A stretch of DNA of 64,000 nucleotides, taken from Streptomyces avidinii (GTDB lineage: Bacteria > Actinomycetota > Actinomycetes > Streptomycetales > Streptomycetaceae). Each line of letters begins with the position of its first letter. Within the stretch, counting starts at the first letter, position 1. A program made the position numbers and the translations under genes. The stretch lies in assembly GCF_014650695.1 (NCBI RefSeq), contig NZ_BMVL01000008.1:60712-124711 (forward strand). Reading direction: 5' to 3'. The notes beneath the pieces are model-generated. The model made no database searches. It was not told where the DNA came from and saw only the letters and a program-made list of their open reading frames with translations. Positions 28,069 through 35,320 of this stretch are shown here, in pieces.

Positions 28069-28853
28069 GAGGTCCGCCCGCGCGCGTCGAAGTCCTTCAT
28101 GCGGTCCAGGACCTGGTCGGCGGTGGGTCCGTACATCTCGTCGACGATCCGGCCGTCGGCGAGGAAGATGACGCGGTCCGCGTAGGAGGCGGCCACCGGG
28201 TCGTGCGTGACCATGACAATCGTCTGGCCGAGCTCGTCCACCGAGCGGCGCAGGAAGCCGAGGACCTCGGCGCCCGCCCTGGAGTCCAGGTTTCCGGTCG
28301 GCTCGTCGCCGAAGATGATCTGCGGGCGGGCGGCGAGGGCGCGGGCGACCGCCACGCGCTGCTGCTGGCCGCCGGACAGCTCGGTCGGGCGGTGCTTGAG
28401 GCGGCCGGCGAGACCCACCGTCTCCACGACCCGGTTCAGCCACTCCGCGTCGGGCTTGCGGCCCGCGATGTCCATGGGGAGCGTGATGTTCTCCAGGGCG
28501 TTGAGCGTGGGCAGCAGGTTGAAGGCCTGGAAGATGAAGCCGATCCGGTCGCGGCGCAGTTGCGTGAGCTTCTTGTCCTTCAGCCCGGTGATCTCGGTGT
28601 CGTCCAGGTGGATCTGGCCGCTGGTCACCGTGTCGAGACCGGCGAGGCAGTGCATCAGCGTGGACTTGCCGGAGCCGGAGGGGCCCATGATCGCGGTGAA
28701 CTGGCCGCTCATGATGTCGACGTCCACGTCGTCGAGGGCGACGACACGCGTCTCCCCGGAGCCGTAGGCCTTGACGACCTTGCGTGCCCGGGCCGCGACG
28801 GCTGCATGCCCTCCAGTACCCCCGTGCCTGGTTTCGGTCATAGCCGTTGTCAC
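28065..28853 (-). CDS. ABC transporter ATP-binding protein, MacB/LolD type
   Basis: 262 residues. All nucleotide-binding motifs are present: Walker A GPSGSGKSTL, Q-loop GFIFQAFNLLP, signature LSGGQQQRVAVARA, Walker B IIFGDEPTGNLD and the switch His in MVTHDP. The FGDEPTGNLDS form and the length are typical of LolD/MacB/FtsE-like ATPases that pair with FtsX-type permeases. The GTG start has GGAG seven bases upstream; an internal ATG four codons later is an alternative. It is translationally coupled to the permease downstream. Confidence 0.95.
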   Translation of the reverse strand: MTTAMTETRHGGTGGHAAVAARARKVVKAYGSGETRVVALDDVDVDIMSGQFTAIMGPSGSGKSTLMHCLAGLDTVTSGQIHLDDTEITGLKDKKLTQLRRDRIGFIFQAFNLLPTLNALENITLPMDIAGRKPDAEWLNRVVETVGLAGRLKHRPTELSGGQQQRVAVARALAARPQIIFGDEPTGNLDSRAGAEVLGFLRRSVDELGQTIVMVTHDPVAASYADRVIFLADGRIVDEMYGPTADQVLDRMKDFDARGRTS

Positions 28854-29181
28854 GGTCTTTCTCCTTCTTCGAATGCGTGCGTCCGTTGTGTGCGCGTCGC
28901 CGACATGAGTCTCCGCCGGACGGGGTCACGGCGCGCTGGTGCCCATCGCCGTATCCGCCCGGGGGTTAACCCCACCCCCCGGCCCTGCTGCGTAGGTTCC
29001 AGTTAAGGAGACATCGGGCCACCCCACCTCCTCCGACGGGAGGAACGGCCCCTGGCCCGTAGTGCGGAGGGACCCCTAGGGGATCTGCACCCTTCGGCGT
29101 ACCCGACCCTGGGGGATACCGCCCGGCACCGGGCGGTGAGATGGTGTTCCCCGCAGTTACGTGCAGGGGGAAGGAATCTCG
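28854..29181. promoter_or_regulatory. Divergent intergenic region, ABC exporter / MFS exporter
   Basis: 328 bp without a gene. It holds a perfect 12-bp palindrome GGGGTTAACCCC at 28962-28973 and a GC-rich hairpin (arms of nine bases, 29118-29137) about 45 bases before the MFS start. Promoters for both genes must lie here, but I cannot assign hexamers with confidence. Confidence 0.5.
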
Positions 29182-30798
29182 GTGGCAGCGGCGGAGAGCA
29201 CGGGCGCGAGTCCGGACGGCACACCCGCGGGGCATCCGGACCACACGTCCGGGGCGGGGGTTTCGGCCAAGGACGGGACCGCCGGCGCACCCCCGAGGAA
29301 GCCCGCCGCGCGCCCTGCGGCCCCGGTCGTCGCCTCGCTGATGCTCGGCATGGCCCTCGTCGCCCTCGACAGCACCATCGTCGCCACCGCCGTCCCGCAG
29401 ATCGTGGGAGACCTCGGCGGATTCTCCGTCTTCTCCTGGCTCTTCTCCGGCTACCTGCTCGCGGTGACCGTCACCCTGCCCGTCTACGGCAAGCTCTCCG
29501 ACACCTTCGGCCGCAAGCCCGTCCTGCTTTTCGGCATCGGCCTCTTCCTCGTCGGCTCGCTGCTGTGCGCGTCCGCCTGGAACATGGCCGCCCTCATCGC
29601 CTTCCGCCTCGTCCAGGGCCTGGGCGGCGGCGCCCTCCAGGGCACGATCCAGACCCTGGCCGCCGACCTGTACCCGCTGGCCGAACGGCCGCGGATCCAG
29701 GCCCGGATGTCCAGCGTCTGGGCCACCTCGGCCGTGGCCGGACCGGCGCTCGGCGGGCTGCTCGCCTCGTACGCGCACTGGCGCTGGATCTTCCTGATCA
29801 ACCTGCCGCTGGCCGGCCTCGCCCTGTGGATGATCTCCCGTCACCTGAAGGAGCCGGTACGGTCGCCCGCGCGCCGGGGGCCCGTCGACTGGGCGGGGGC
29901 GCTGGGCGTCTTCGCCTGCGGCGGACTGCTGCTCTTCGCGCTCGTCCAGGGCGGGGTCGCCTGGCCCTGGCTGTCGGCGCCCTCGCTGGGCCTGCTGTGC
30001 GCGAGCGCGGTGCTGGCCGCCGTCGTGGTCCGGGTGGAACGCCGGGCCGAGGAACCGATTCTTCCAGGCTGGGTGTGGCGCCGGCGCACCATCGCCGCCG
30101 TCAACCTCGCCCTGGGGGCGCTCGGCCTGCTGATGGTGGCGCCCATGGTGTTCATGCCGACCTACGCGCAGTCCGTACTGGGCCTCGGCCCCGTCGGCGC
30201 CGGCCTGGTCATGTCGGTGATGACCCTGAGCTGGCCCGTCTCCGCCGCCTGCAGCCAGCACGTCTACCGGCGCATCGGCTTCCGGAACACCGCGGCCGTC
30301 GGGATCGGCCTGGCCGCGCTGATCCTCTACTCCTTCACCCTGCTCCCCTACCCCGCCCGGCCCTGGCAGCCCGCGCTGATCATGCTGCTGCTCGGCGGCG
30401 CCCTCGGTCTCTTCCAGCTCCCACTGATCGTCGGGGTCCAGTCCACCGTGGGCTGGGCCGAGCGCGGGACCACCACGGCCTCGGTGCTGTTCTGCCGGCA
30501 GGTCGGCCAGAGCGTGGGCGCCGCCCTGCTCGCCGCCGTCGCCAACGCCACCATCGCCGCCCGCCTCGCACAGGCGCCCGTACCCGGCCTCCCGGAGCAC
30601 CTGGACGACGTGGCCGAGGCGCTGGAACGGCCCGAACTGCTCCCCGGAGCCGCCGCCGACTACCTGCGCGAGGCCGTGGCCCTCGCCGTGGAGCACATCT
30701 TCCTCGGCGCGACGGCGGCCGCCGTCGCCGCGCTCCTGGTCCTGTTGCTGGTGGCCCCGCGCCGGTTCCCCGTCCTGCCCGACCCGGGCCAGGAGTAG
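29182..30798 (+). CDS. MFS drug/metabolite exporter, DHA2 (14-TM) type
   Basis: 538 residues. The start is a GTG with AAGGA six bases upstream; a GTG 21 bases earlier lacks a site. Family signatures are motif C-like ALDSTIVATAVPQIVGDLGG in helix 1, motif A GKLSDTFGRKPVLL, and RLVQGLGGGALQ with WRWIFLINLPLAG, the pattern of proton-drug antiporters such as the QacA/EmrB family. About 14 hydrophobic segments follow a 45-residue disordered N-terminus rich in Gly, Ala and Pro. The substrate is unknown. No regulator is adjacent. Confidence 0.93.
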   Translation: MAAAESTGASPDGTPAGHPDHTSGAGVSAKDGTAGAPPRKPAARPAAPVVASLMLGMALVALDSTIVATAVPQIVGDLGGFSVFSWLFSGYLLAVTVTLPVYGKLSDTFGRKPVLLFGIGLFLVGSLLCASAWNMAALIAFRLVQGLGGGALQGTIQTLAADLYPLAERPRIQARMSSVWATSAVAGPALGGLLASYAHWRWIFLINLPLAGLALWMISRHLKEPVRSPARRGPVDWAGALGVFACGGLLLFALVQGGVAWPWLSAPSLGLLCASAVLAAVVVRVERRAEEPILPGWVWRRRTIAAVNLALGALGLLMVAPMVFMPTYAQSVLGLGPVGAGLVMSVMTLSWPVSAACSQHVYRRIGFRNTAAVGIGLAALILYSFTLLPYPARPWQPALIMLLLGGALGLFQLPLIVGVQSTVGWAERGTTTASVLFCRQVGQSVGAALLAAVANATIAARLAQAPVPGLPEHLDDVAEALERPELLPGAAADYLREAVALAVEHIFLGATAAAVAALLVLLLVAPRRFPVLPDPGQE

Positions 30799-30888
30799 CG
30801 GGAGCGGGCGGCGCACGGAGGGTCGGCTTGTCATGGCTGGGCCAATCAGTGACCCTCGTGGCAGGACCGTTTCCGGGGGGATCACGCC

Positions 30889-31755
30889 ATGGCATCCGCA
30901 CTCTGCGCACTCGCATTACTGGCCGCACTGGCCGGCCCGCTCTGCCTGCGGCTCCGCCGCCGCCCGGGCTTCGTCACCGGCCGCGACGGGCGCCTGTCCA
31001 CCTCGACGGCACTCGCCCTCGCCTGGACGGTGATCCTGCTCTGGCTGCTGCTGGCGATCCTCGGCTACGGGCTCACCGCGGGCGGCGGGGTCGCGTACTT
31101 CCGGGGCGCCGACGGCCCGCTGTCCACCCTGACCACGGTGTACCTGCCGCTGCTCGGCGGCCCGTACGTGGCCCTGATCGCGGCGAAGGCCGTCGTCGGC
31201 CTGCGCGTGGAGCACGGCACCCTGGCCAAGCCGGCCGCCAGGCCGACCGACTCCGGCCGCCGGCCCCTGCGGGAGCTGATCGCGAACGACAGCGGGCGCA
31301 CCGACCTGGTGGACCTCCAGTACGTCGCGCTCAGCGCGGTCACCATTCTGTACGTGGTGCTGTTCTTCCTCGCGGACGTGGGCGGCGGACTCCCGCGCCT
31401 GCCCGCCGAGATATGGGCCCTGACGGGCGCCCCGGCGGGCGCGTACCTGGTCAACAAGCTTGCCGTGCGCGCGAATCCGGTGATCACGCACGTCTCGCTG
31501 GAGGACGGGCGGCTGACGGTCGAGGGCGGCGGCTTCGCCCCGGACCCGGCCGGCACCCCAACCCTCCTCACCGTCGACGACATCCCCCTCCCGGCAGGGA
31601 CCGACCCCCTCAAGGGCGCCCTCACCGCCACCCTCGATCCCACGAGGACACCTCCGTTCACGGTGGTCGTCACGGCCCGGGGCCTGCGCAGCGACCCGTA
31701 CCGATACGAGTCCCCGTCGAAGCCGGCCGTCCCGGCCCGGCACCCGGCGGGCTGA
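30889..31755 (+). CDS. Membrane protein of unknown function with C-terminal beta-rich domain
   Basis: 288 residues, ATG start. There are four to five hydrophobic segments: residues 1-20, 40-65, 85-105, about 145-170 and 180-195. The C-terminal about 95 residues are beta-rich and begin PVITHVSLEDGRLTVEGGGF, which resembles an IPT/TIG-like immunoglobulin fold (weak). Between helices 3 and 4 lies a polar stretch with ELIANDSGRTDLVDLQY. I do not recognise a family. It starts 90 bases after the MFS gene on the same strand, so it may be cotranscribed. Confidence 0.75.
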   Translation: MASALCALALLAALAGPLCLRLRRRPGFVTGRDGRLSTSTALALAWTVILLWLLLAILGYGLTAGGGVAYFRGADGPLSTLTTVYLPLLGGPYVALIAAKAVVGLRVEHGTLAKPAARPTDSGRRPLRELIANDSGRTDLVDLQYVALSAVTILYVVLFFLADVGGGLPRLPAEIWALTGAPAGAYLVNKLAVRANPVITHVSLEDGRLTVEGGGFAPDPAGTPTLLTVDDIPLPAGTDPLKGALTATLDPTRTPPFTVVVTARGLRSDPYRYESPSKPAVPARHPAG

Positions 31756-31763
31756 CCTCCTCC

Positions 31764-32327
31764 TCAAACCGGGGTGTCGCCCTTGTGGCGGGCGTAGTAC
31801 CGGGCCACCCGGGCGCGGTTGCCGCAGGCCGACGCCACGCACCAGCGGCGCCGGGGGTGCGCCGGCAGGAAGAGCAGGACGCAGTCGTGCGCCTCGCACG
31901 CGCGCACCTGCCCCACCCGCGGGTCCGTCAGGAGCTCCGCGGCCGCCTCGGCCAGCTCCGCCGCGAGCCGCCGGGCCGGCTCGGCGGTGCGGTACGCGGA
32001 GGCGACCGTCCCGGCCTCCTCGGTCCAGGCCAGCACCCGGTACGAGGGCGCCGCGGCCAGGGCCTCGTTCAGGACGCGCAGCGCTCCGGCAGGAGGCCCC
32101 TCCCCGCGCCGCGCCGCGTCGAGCGCCGGGCGCGCTGCCTCCCGTACGGCCTGCACGGCGGACACCTCGGCCGCGCCCACTGCCGCGACCGGGGTCAGCC
32201 GCCCCGCCTGCGCGGCCAGCCAGGCCGCGAGCCCGGCCGGGTCGGCGACGAGGTCGCCCGTGGCGGACTCGGTGTTGAGGAGGTCCAGCGCGAGGGGCTC
32301 ACCGGTGAGCGGGAAGGTCACTGTCAC
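31764..32327 (-). CDS. CGNR zinc-finger transcriptional regulator (ABATE-type)
   Basis: 187 residues. The N-terminal stress-sensing-like ABATE domain (about 1-125) opens with TGEPLALDLLNTE. The C-terminal CGNR zinc-binding domain shows CEAHDCVLLFL, RRRWCVASACGNRARVARYYARH, with four cysteines to bind zinc. The start is one of two GTGs two codons apart; the first is given. It diverges from an alpha/beta-hydrolase gene, and the gap carries three ACTAATG elements, two of them inverted. A regulator acting on its own and its neighbour's promoter is likely (inference). Confidence 0.9.
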   Translation of the reverse strand: MTVTFPLTGEPLALDLLNTESATGDLVADPAGLAAWLAAQAGRLTPVAAVGAAEVSAVQAVREAARPALDAARRGEGPPAGALRVLNEALAAAPSYRVLAWTEEAGTVASAYRTAEPARRLAAELAEAAAELLTDPRVGQVRACEAHDCVLLFLPAHPRRRWCVASACGNRARVARYYARHKGDTPV

Positions 32328-32330
32328 CCG

Positions 32331-32384
32331 ACTAATGCTACTCCAAGGTCTTGACCCATTAGTGATCACCGGCAAGACTAATGG
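32331..32384. promoter_or_regulatory. Operator-like ACTAATG elements between CGNR regulator and hydrolase
   Basis: A perfect 8-bp inverted repeat CCATTAGT (32356-32363) and ACTAATGG (32377-32384) with a 13-bp spacer, plus a third ACTAATG at 32331-32337 next to the regulator start. It is AT-rich compared with its surroundings. Probable binding sites for the CGNR regulator. Confidence 0.6.
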
Positions 32385-32408
32385 AAACAAGGATACAGGA
32401 GGCATGTG

Positions 32409-33296
32409 ATGACCACGGCTCGCCGCACCGTTCCCACCATCCGGCACCGCACCGTCGACGTGGACGGAGTCGCCGTCGCCTACCGCGAGAGCGGCCCCGC
32501 CGACGGACCCGTACTCCTGCTCCTGCACGGCTTCCCCACCGCCTCGCACCAGTTCGCCCGCCTGATGGACGCGCTCGGCGACACCCCGTACCGCCTGATC
32601 GCCCCCGACTACCCCGGCTTCGGCCGCACCGAGACCCCGGCCGGGTTCACGTACAGCTTCGACCGGCTCGCCGACGTGGTGGAGGGCTTCACCGACGCCC
32701 TCGGACTCGACCGCTTCGCCCTGTACGTCTTCGACTTCGGCGCCCCGGTCGGGCTGCGGCTCGCCACCCGCCGCCCGGAACGGGTCACCGGCCTGATCGT
32801 CCAGAACGGCAACGCCTACGAGGAGGGCCTCTCGGACGCGGCCCGCGAGTTCGCCGGCCTCCGGCGCGAGGTCCCCGGCAACGAGGAGCGCGTCCGCGGC
32901 CTCTTCACCCTGGAGGGCACCCGTTTCCAGTACGGGACCGGGGTCGCCGAACCCGACCTCCTCTCCCCCGACAGCTGGACCCTCGACGTGCACCACCTCG
33001 GCCTGCCGGGCCGCGCGGACGCCCAGGCCGACCTGGCCTTCGACTACGCCTCGAACTTCGCCCACTACCCCGTCTGGCAGGGGTGGCTGCGCTCCGCCCG
33101 GATCCCGGTGCTGGTCGTGTGGGGAGCGGGCGACCCCTTCTTCACCCCGGCGGGAGCGAAGGCCTACCTCCGCGACGCCCCGGACGCCGAGGTCCACATC
33201 TTCGAGGGCGCGGGCCACTTCGCCCTGGAATCCCACCTGCCGCAGATCGCCCCGCTGATCGAGGACTTCCTCAACCGTGTCGCGGAGAACCGGTGA
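32409..33296 (+). CDS. Alpha/beta hydrolase, epoxide-hydrolase/haloalkane-dehalogenase-like
   Basis: 295 residues. The ATG has AGGAGG six bases upstream; a GTG one codon earlier is too close. The alpha/beta-hydrolase core is clear: oxyanion HGFPTASHQ, GFGRTETP, the nucleophile elbow VFDFGAPVG with Asp instead of Ser, and the catalytic His in GAGHFALESH. An Asp nucleophile points to epoxide hydrolases, fluoroacetate or haloalkane dehalogenases rather than esterases. The acid residue could be Asp in VVWGAGDPFFTP. Divergent from the CGNR regulator. The physiological substrate is unknown. Confidence 0.9.
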   Translation: MTTARRTVPTIRHRTVDVDGVAVAYRESGPADGPVLLLLHGFPTASHQFARLMDALGDTPYRLIAPDYPGFGRTETPAGFTYSFDRLADVVEGFTDALGLDRFALYVFDFGAPVGLRLATRRPERVTGLIVQNGNAYEEGLSDAAREFAGLRREVPGNEERVRGLFTLEGTRFQYGTGVAEPDLLSPDSWTLDVHHLGLPGRADAQADLAFDYASNFAHYPVWQGWLRSARIPVLVVWGAGDPFFTPAGAKAYLRDAPDAEVHIFEGAGHFALESHLPQIAPLIEDFLNRVAENR

Positions 33297-33465
33297 CCTC
33301 CCGGCACTCCCCACCGTCCGGTCGGGGACCGGGCGTACGGAACACGAACGGAAGAGTCACCTTCACGTACTGAGTCCGTAACGGTCCGTCAGAAGCGACT
33401 CGTCGCCGCTCCCGCCGGGGAATGAACCGAGCGATCGCCCAGTCCACGCGCACACGGGGGCCACC

Positions 33466-34113
33466 TTGCACACCAGTTGGAGAACCTACGCACTCGGAGC
33501 CGCGGCCCTCGCCGCGCTCCTCTCGTCCACGGCCTGCAAACCGGGCATCGCGGACACCAAGAACCCCGCCCCCTCCGTCACCTCGGCCCGACCGAGCACC
33601 GCGGGCACGAACAGCCCCACCGAGGGCTCGACCACGGGCCCGACGACGGGCACGGCCACGGGCACGGTGGCGTGCAACGACAACGACCTCAGCATCACCA
33701 CATCGGTCTGGCGTCAGGACTCGGGCCAGCACCTGCTCATCACGGCCACCAACTTCACCGACAAGACCTGCACCCTCTACCACTACCCGTACATCGGCTT
33801 CGGCGCCGTCATCGACGGCCCGATCGATGCGATGGGGCCCGCACCTCAGGCGGTCGCCACGATCGGGCCGAAGGAGAAGGCGTACGCGGGCCTGTTCCTC
33901 TTCCGGGGGAGCGAGCCGACGGTCTCCATCGACGCGGTGTCCATCGGCTATCAGGACCGCGCCCTGAACAGCAACAGGGAGTCCTCGATGCTCGACGTCG
34001 CCCTGTCCAAGGAGATCGGCTCCCTCAACGTCGGAACCAACGCCCGGGTCACCTACTGGAACCGCGACGTCCGCGCGATCGAGGACTTCCTCTTCAGGTC
34101 CGGCACCCGCTAG
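33466..34113 (+). CDS. DUF4232 lipoprotein
   Basis: 215 residues from a TTG start preceded by a G-run. A signal peptide with Cys24 (ALLSSTACKPG) is a probable lipobox, though less canonical. A Thr/Ser/Pro-rich spacer (about 30-65, rich in TTGPTTGTATGT) separates it from a DUF4232 beta-sandwich (CNDNDLSITTSVWRQ...LLITATNFTDKTCTLYHYPYIGF). The domain has two Cys that could form a disulphide. DUF4232 proteins are common secreted Streptomyces proteins of unknown role. No partner gene is obvious. Confidence 0.83.
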   Translation: MHTSWRTYALGAAALAALLSSTACKPGIADTKNPAPSVTSARPSTAGTNSPTEGSTTGPTTGTATGTVACNDNDLSITTSVWRQDSGQHLLITATNFTDKTCTLYHYPYIGFGAVIDGPIDAMGPAPQAVATIGPKEKAYAGLFLFRGSEPTVSIDAVSIGYQDRALNSNRESSMLDVALSKEIGSLNVGTNARVTYWNRDVRAIEDFLFRSGTR

Positions 34114-34121
34114 GACGGGGA

Positions 34122-34236
34122 CGGGTGGGGTGTCGGCCGGGACGTGGAAAGTGAAGTGTTGGCGCGGCACGAGCCCGTACGGACCACTCCGCCCAGGGCG
34201 CCATACATCGTGCAGTCCCGGACGACACCCCGCCCC
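34122..34236. repeat. Long imperfect inverted repeat in convergent gap
   Basis: Arms of 22 bp (34122-34143 and 34215-34236, about three mismatches) flank 71 bases between the DUF4232 gene and the convergent coiled-coil gene. It may be a terminator-like structure or the remnant of a small mobile repeat. Confidence 0.7.
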
Positions 34237-34316
34237 GGCACCGGCCCCGGCAGAACCCCTGCCGCGCCACGGCAGCAGCGGACCCGCACAGCACCGGCCC
34301 CGCACTCGCACCCGCC

Positions 34317-35189
34317 CTAGCCCTCCGCAGGCGCCCGCCCCGTCAAGGCCGCCAGGCTGGACCGGACATGGTTCATGTGCGCCCGCATCTCCTCCGCCGC
34401 CTCCCCGTGCTCCCGCAGGATCCTCCGCGTCTCGCGCCCGATCCGCTCCTCCGCCACCCGCGCCCCCGCGACCAGCTCCGCGGCCCGCGCCTCCGCGTCC
34501 TCCTGCCCGTGCCGCGCCGACTCCTCGGCCTCCGCGAAGCCCCGCCGCGCCTCCGCCGACCGCGCCTCGGCGTACCGCTCCAGCTCCGCATGGCGCGCGT
34601 CCAGTTCGGCCTCGCGCGCCACCAGCTCCCGCTCCGCCGCCTCCCAGCGCTCCGCCTGCTCCTGCTCGCGCTCCGCCAGCTCCGCTTCCGCCCGCCGCCG
34701 CGTCTCCGCCAGCGCGGCCACCGCCTGCGCCCGCCACTGCTCCGCGTCCTCCCGCGCCGACGCCCGCGCGTCGTCCGCCTCGCGCTGCGCCCGCAGCAGC
34801 CCCTGCCGGGCCCGGACCTCCGTCTGCTCGCGCACCGCCTCCGCGTCGCCCCGGGCGAGCTCCGCCACCCGGTCGGCACGCGCCTCTGCCGCGCCGAGCG
34901 TCGCCGAGGCGTCCACCCGCGCGTCCGTCCGTACGGCGTCCGCCTCTTCCTCCGCGAGCAGCAGGATCCGGCGGGCCCGCTCGCTCAGTTCGTCGTACGT
35001 CTGCGGAGCAAGCGCGGAGACCGCCTCCCGCAGCCGCGCCGCCTCCGCCTCCATCTGCTTGGCCAGGACCGTGAGCCGTGCCACCCGCTCCCAGGCCTCG
35101 TCCCGGCTCCCGGAGAGCCGGGCGAGATACCGGTCGACCTCTTCCATGCGGTAGCCGCGACCGCGCACGGTCGCAATGGGTGCACTCAT
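34317..35189 (-). CDS. DivIVA-like coiled-coil protein (often called cellulose-binding protein in Streptomyces)
   Basis: 290 residues. A short N-terminal region with the DivIVA-type start (VRGRGYRMEEVDRYLARL) precedes a nearly continuous charged coiled coil from about 35 to 270, very rich in Ala, Glu and Arg. There is no membrane segment or catalytic motif. DivIVA/FilP/Scy-type proteins form cytoskeletal scaffolds at the hyphal tip; this role here is inference from sequence character only. It is placed after the deaminase/SUKH gene on the same strand, separated by a strong hairpin, so it is probably an independent unit. Confidence 0.75.
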   Translation of the reverse strand: MSAPIATVRGRGYRMEEVDRYLARLSGSRDEAWERVARLTVLAKQMEAEAARLREAVSALAPQTYDELSERARRILLLAEEEADAVRTDARVDASATLGAAEARADRVAELARGDAEAVREQTEVRARQGLLRAQREADDARASAREDAEQWRAQAVAALAETRRRAEAELAEREQEQAERWEAAERELVAREAELDARHAELERYAEARSAEARRGFAEAEESARHGQEDAEARAAELVAGARVAEERIGRETRRILREHGEAAEEMRAHMNHVRSSLAALTGRAPAEG

Positions 35190-35253
35190 CCTGGATGCGC
35201 CTCTCTCGCGGGGATTCCCGTCAAGGATGCGTCATTTGCTCCCGGAAGCCCGA

Positions 35254-35296
35254 ATGGCCGGGCCGAGACCCTGTTCGAAGGTCCCGACCCGGCCAT
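35254..35296 (-). terminator. Terminator of the deaminase/SUKH-4 gene
   Basis: 17-bp arms (35254-35270 and 35280-35296) with two imperfect pairs and a 9-nt loop, 25 bases past the stop. Confidence 0.8.
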
Positions 35297-35320
35297 CCAA
35301 TCGATCATCCGATCAACCGA

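Noticed and set aside
30889..31755. Component of the MFS exporter
   Set aside because: Same strand and close, but no known MFS accessory family matches; kept as an unknown membrane protein.
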